NCBI GenBank assembly: GCA_021773155.1
Contig: JAJFKQ010000111.1
Location: 1 to 33,780, forward strand
Source: Woeseiaceae bacterium
GTDB taxonomy: Bacteria; Pseudomonadota; Gammaproteobacteria; Steroidobacterales; Woeseiaceae
Reading direction: 5' to 3'
Length of the DNA: 33,780 nucleotides
In this document: in pieces, positions 31,625-33,780 of the stretch
How the letters are laid out: each line of letters opens with the position of its first letter
Numbering within the stretch: the first letter of the stretch is position 1
The notes under the pieces: model-generated
Told to the model about the DNA's origin: nothing
The model's input: only the letters and a program-made list of their open reading frames with translations
The model's database searches: none
Program-made: the position numbers and the translations under genes

Positions 31625-33780
31625 TTGAAACACGCGCAATCTGCAAGCAATCAACCAGCCGATAAACCGACCCGTATGGGCTTACGAATCGCCACACTTG
31701 TTATTGGTGCCCTCTCGTCGCTGACCGCGTACTCACAAGTCGATCTCCAGGAAATTTCCTCGCAGGCGGGTATAGCCGGCGATTCCTTCGATGCCAGAAC
31801 CACGCACGCCCTGGGAATGATCTGGATCGACTACGACAAAGACGGGTGGCCCGATCTCTTCGCAGGAAATGGCTGGAATACGGATGGTGCCCATCTTTAC
31901 CGAAATGAAGGTAACGGCACGTTTTCACGTCAGGACGGTCTGCTGCCCGCGCTTGTAAACGACGAGATGATGGGATCGGTTTTTGCCGATTACGATAACG
32001 ACGGCGATTCGGATATCTACATTTTCACCGACAACTATACCGGGCCGGTCGGACCATCGGCTGGACCGGTTAATATCCTGTTGCAGAATCAATGGGTGGA
32101 AAACGGTAACACGGTCGTGCCTGGGCAACCTTTGTTCGTCGACGTGACCGTTGCCGCTGGTGTGGAAGATCTGCTCGACACCCCGCTCGCGGACGGCCCT
32201 GCCTATCGAAGCTCGACCGGTGGCTGGCTTGACTATGACCGCGACGGCAATGTCGATCTGTACGTCTGCCACTGGGATCGGCAAAAGCAAGGCGAGTACA
32301 CCAACAACGACCGGCTTTACCGCAACCTCGGAAACGGAACATTCGTCGATGCGACAGATTCGAGTGGCATCATTCCCACCAATGACGGGCTTTATGCACG
32401 GTCCTGTCTGGGATTTATCGGTGCACATCTCGATTCCGATCTGTGGCCGGACCTCTATGTTGCCAATGTCGATGCTCCATTGCCGCACTTGCGCGATTAT
32501 ATTTTTCAGAACGACGGTAATGGCGGCTTTGTAGACCGGACACTGGATTCACCTGGAGTCGGTGACGATTCACACGCCGCCATGGGCATAACGATTGCCG
32601 ACATTGACAAGAACGGCGGTTGGGATGTCTACATGTCCGATCTGTCAGGCGGCGTTACCCCCAGCGGCAACCCGTTTTATCTGCACACCGGCACCGACAT
32701 CCTGTACAACGACAATTCCGCTGACGTGGCGGGCGTCCAGGATGAAGCCTCCTGGGGCGTGAATTTTCTCGATGTTGACCATGACGGCTACGAAGATTTG
32801 TACGTGGCCTCTATGGGTGTTAACCAGACCGATAACCTCTACATGAACGATCAGGGGGACGGCACGTTTACAAAGGTTCAAAACGGCGTTTCCGTGAAGA
32901 TGCAAGCCCGCGGCAGCGCGTATGCTGACTTTGACCGCGATGGTGATTTGGATATCGCAGTCATCGGTATGGGCGGAGCATCTTTGAAGCTGAACCGGAA
33001 CGATTCAGTCAATTCCGGACACTGGTCGCAAATCCAGTTAGTCAGTAACGACACTCAATCCGGTTTACAAAGCAATCGCGACGCAATTGGCACGTTGGTA
33101 AAAATTTCCGCTAACGGACAGAACTTCATGCGCCAGGTCATCGGTGGTGACAGCGGCCATGCGCAGAATAGTCTCGACCTCCATTTTGGTCTCGGCCCCG
33201 CAGCAATTATTGATCAACTGGAAGTGTACTGGCCGAGTGGGGCCACATTGGTACTGACCAATCAGCCCGTAGACACCTTCATGGCGATCAGCGAACTTGG
33301 TACGAGCGTAGCACTTACATCCCCGCTCCCTAACACTGACATCACGAATGCATCAACCACTTTCACCTGGATGGCAGATGGTGCGATTCCAGTCGATTCC
33401 TGGCAAATCACGGCGGGGTCTACGCCGGGAGCGATTAATTATTTCGATAGTGGCAGTCTTTCGGATTCCCAAACGTCCGCACTGGTGACCGGCTTGCCGA
33501 CGAACGGCACGCAGGTCTTCATTCGGCTCCACTATCAACTAAGTGGAATGGCGCATCATATCGATTATCAATACGGAAGCTCAAACCAGGGACCGCAGAC
33601 ACCGTCTGTGACGTCCCCGGTTCCTGGATCGACGCTGGCGAGCGGCGATGTGACGTTCTCGTGGACCGGTAACGGGGCCATTGCGGACGATTGGCAATTG
33701 CTGGTGGGTACGAGTGTGGGCGGCAACAGCCTGTTCGACAGTGGTGTGCTTGCCTCCGCCACCACGTCTGCCGTGGTCAG
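31625..33780 (+). CDS. Second secreted FG-GAP/UnbV protein with Ig-like modules, 3' truncated by window edge
   Basis: An open frame of 718 codons with no stop before the window end. It begins with a TTG that has AGGGGAG about 6 bases upstream. The N-terminus is long and basic (about 22 residues) before a hydrophobic signal segment ending near AYSQVD. About seven FG-GAP loops follow (DYDKDGWPD, DYDNDGDSD, DYDRDGNVD, DVDHDGYED, DFDRDGDLD). A UnbV domain near residues 470-545 contains NRDAIGTLVKI and HFGLGP. Two Ig-like modules of the same type as in the upstream gene start near residues 562 and 658, the second cut by the edge. It is a paralogue of the 28497 gene in the same order and strand, 170 bases downstream. 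Confidence 0.85.
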   Translation, partial: MKHAQSASNQPADKPTRMGLRIATLVIGALSSLTAYSQVDLQEISSQAGIAGDSFDARTTHALGMIWIDYDKDGWPDLFAGNGWNTDGAHLYRNEGNGTFSRQDGLLPALVNDEMMGSVFADYDNDGDSDIYIFTDNYTGPVGPSAGPVNILLQNQWVENGNTVVPGQPLFVDVTVAAGVEDLLDTPLADGPAYRSSTGGWLDYDRDGNVDLYVCHWDRQKQGEYTNNDRLYRNLGNGTFVDATDSSGIIPTNDGLYARSCLGFIGAHLDSDLWPDLYVANVDAPLPHLRDYIFQNDGNGGFVDRTLDSPGVGDDSHAAMGITIADIDKNGGWDVYMSDLSGGVTPSGNPFYLHTGTDILYNDNSADVAGVQDEASWGVNFLDVDHDGYEDLYVASMGVNQTDNLYMNDQGDGTFTKVQNGVSVKMQARGSAYADFDRDGDLDIAVIGMGGASLKLNRNDSVNSGHWSQIQLVSNDTQSGLQSNRDAIGTLVKISANGQNFMRQVIGGDSGHAQNSLDLHFGLGPAAIIDQLEVYWPSGATLVLTNQPVDTFMAISELGTSVALTSPLPNTDITNASTTFTWMADGAIPVDSWQITAGSTPGAINYFDSGSLSDSQTSALVTGLPTNGTQVFIRLHYQLSGMAHHIDYQYGSSNQGPQTPSVTSPVPGSTLASGDVTFSWTGNGAIADDWQLLVGTSVGGNSLFDSGVLASATTSAVV

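Overview
The window reads as one large cell-surface polysaccharide locus followed by a block of secreted surface proteins. The host looks like a Gram-negative, probably marine or sediment gammaproteobacterium. The support is a Wza-type outer-membrane exporter, a Wzz/GumC-type co-polymerase with a separate tyrosine kinase, a sulfotransferase, and FG-GAP/UnbV proteins with modules common in such bacteria. This assignment comes from protein style, not from a search. No rRNA, tRNA, insertion sequence or CRISPR array was seen.

Layout. (1) 1-1041, + strand: the 3' part of a MurJ/Wzx-like lipid-linked sugar flippase that runs off the left edge. (2) 1063-4606, - strand: a compact five-gene operon, in transcription order an amino acid:[carrier protein] ligase (a class II aminoacyl-tRNA-synthetase homologue), an acyl carrier protein, an AurF-like diiron oxygenase, a second acyl carrier protein, and a GNAT acyltransferase. 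A second GNAT-like gene (4729-5763, +) diverges from it. (3) 5745-9888, - strand: Wza-like exporter, Wzz/GumC-like co-polymerase, BY-kinase and sulfotransferase. (4) 10277-19852, + strand: an MprF/AglD-type membrane protein, hexapeptide acyltransferase, AsnB-like amidotransferase, beta-propeller protein, GT39 transferase, two tandem polyprenyl-phosphate-type GT2 enzymes (the second lacking its DxD motif) and a methyltransferase. (5) 19885-22093, - strand: UDP-sugar dehydrogenase and an SDR epimerase/dehydratase. (6) 22237-26098, + strand: GlpD-like FAD dehydrogenase, SDR and GT4, translationally coupled. (7) 26116-33780: secreted SGNH hydrolase and lipoprotein (- strand), then two large FG-GAP/UnbV proteins with repeated Ig-like modules (+ strand; the last is cut by the right edge).

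The genes fit one pathway. Nucleotide sugars are made by the dehydrogenase and SDRs. Sugars are assembled and decorated by GT4, GT2 and GT39 enzymes, with O- or N-acylation, sulfation, methylation and possibly amidation. Export uses the flippase, Wzz, Wza and kinase set. No initiating sugar-phosphate transferase and no obvious Wzy polymerase lie in the window, so the locus probably extends to the left.

The most unusual part is the 1063-5763 block. A plausible but untested reading is that an amino acid is activated as an aminoacyl-S-ACP, oxidised on the carrier by the diiron enzyme, and transferred by GNAT enzymes, perhaps onto the polysaccharide. I know of no described system with this exact gene set, but I could not search for one.
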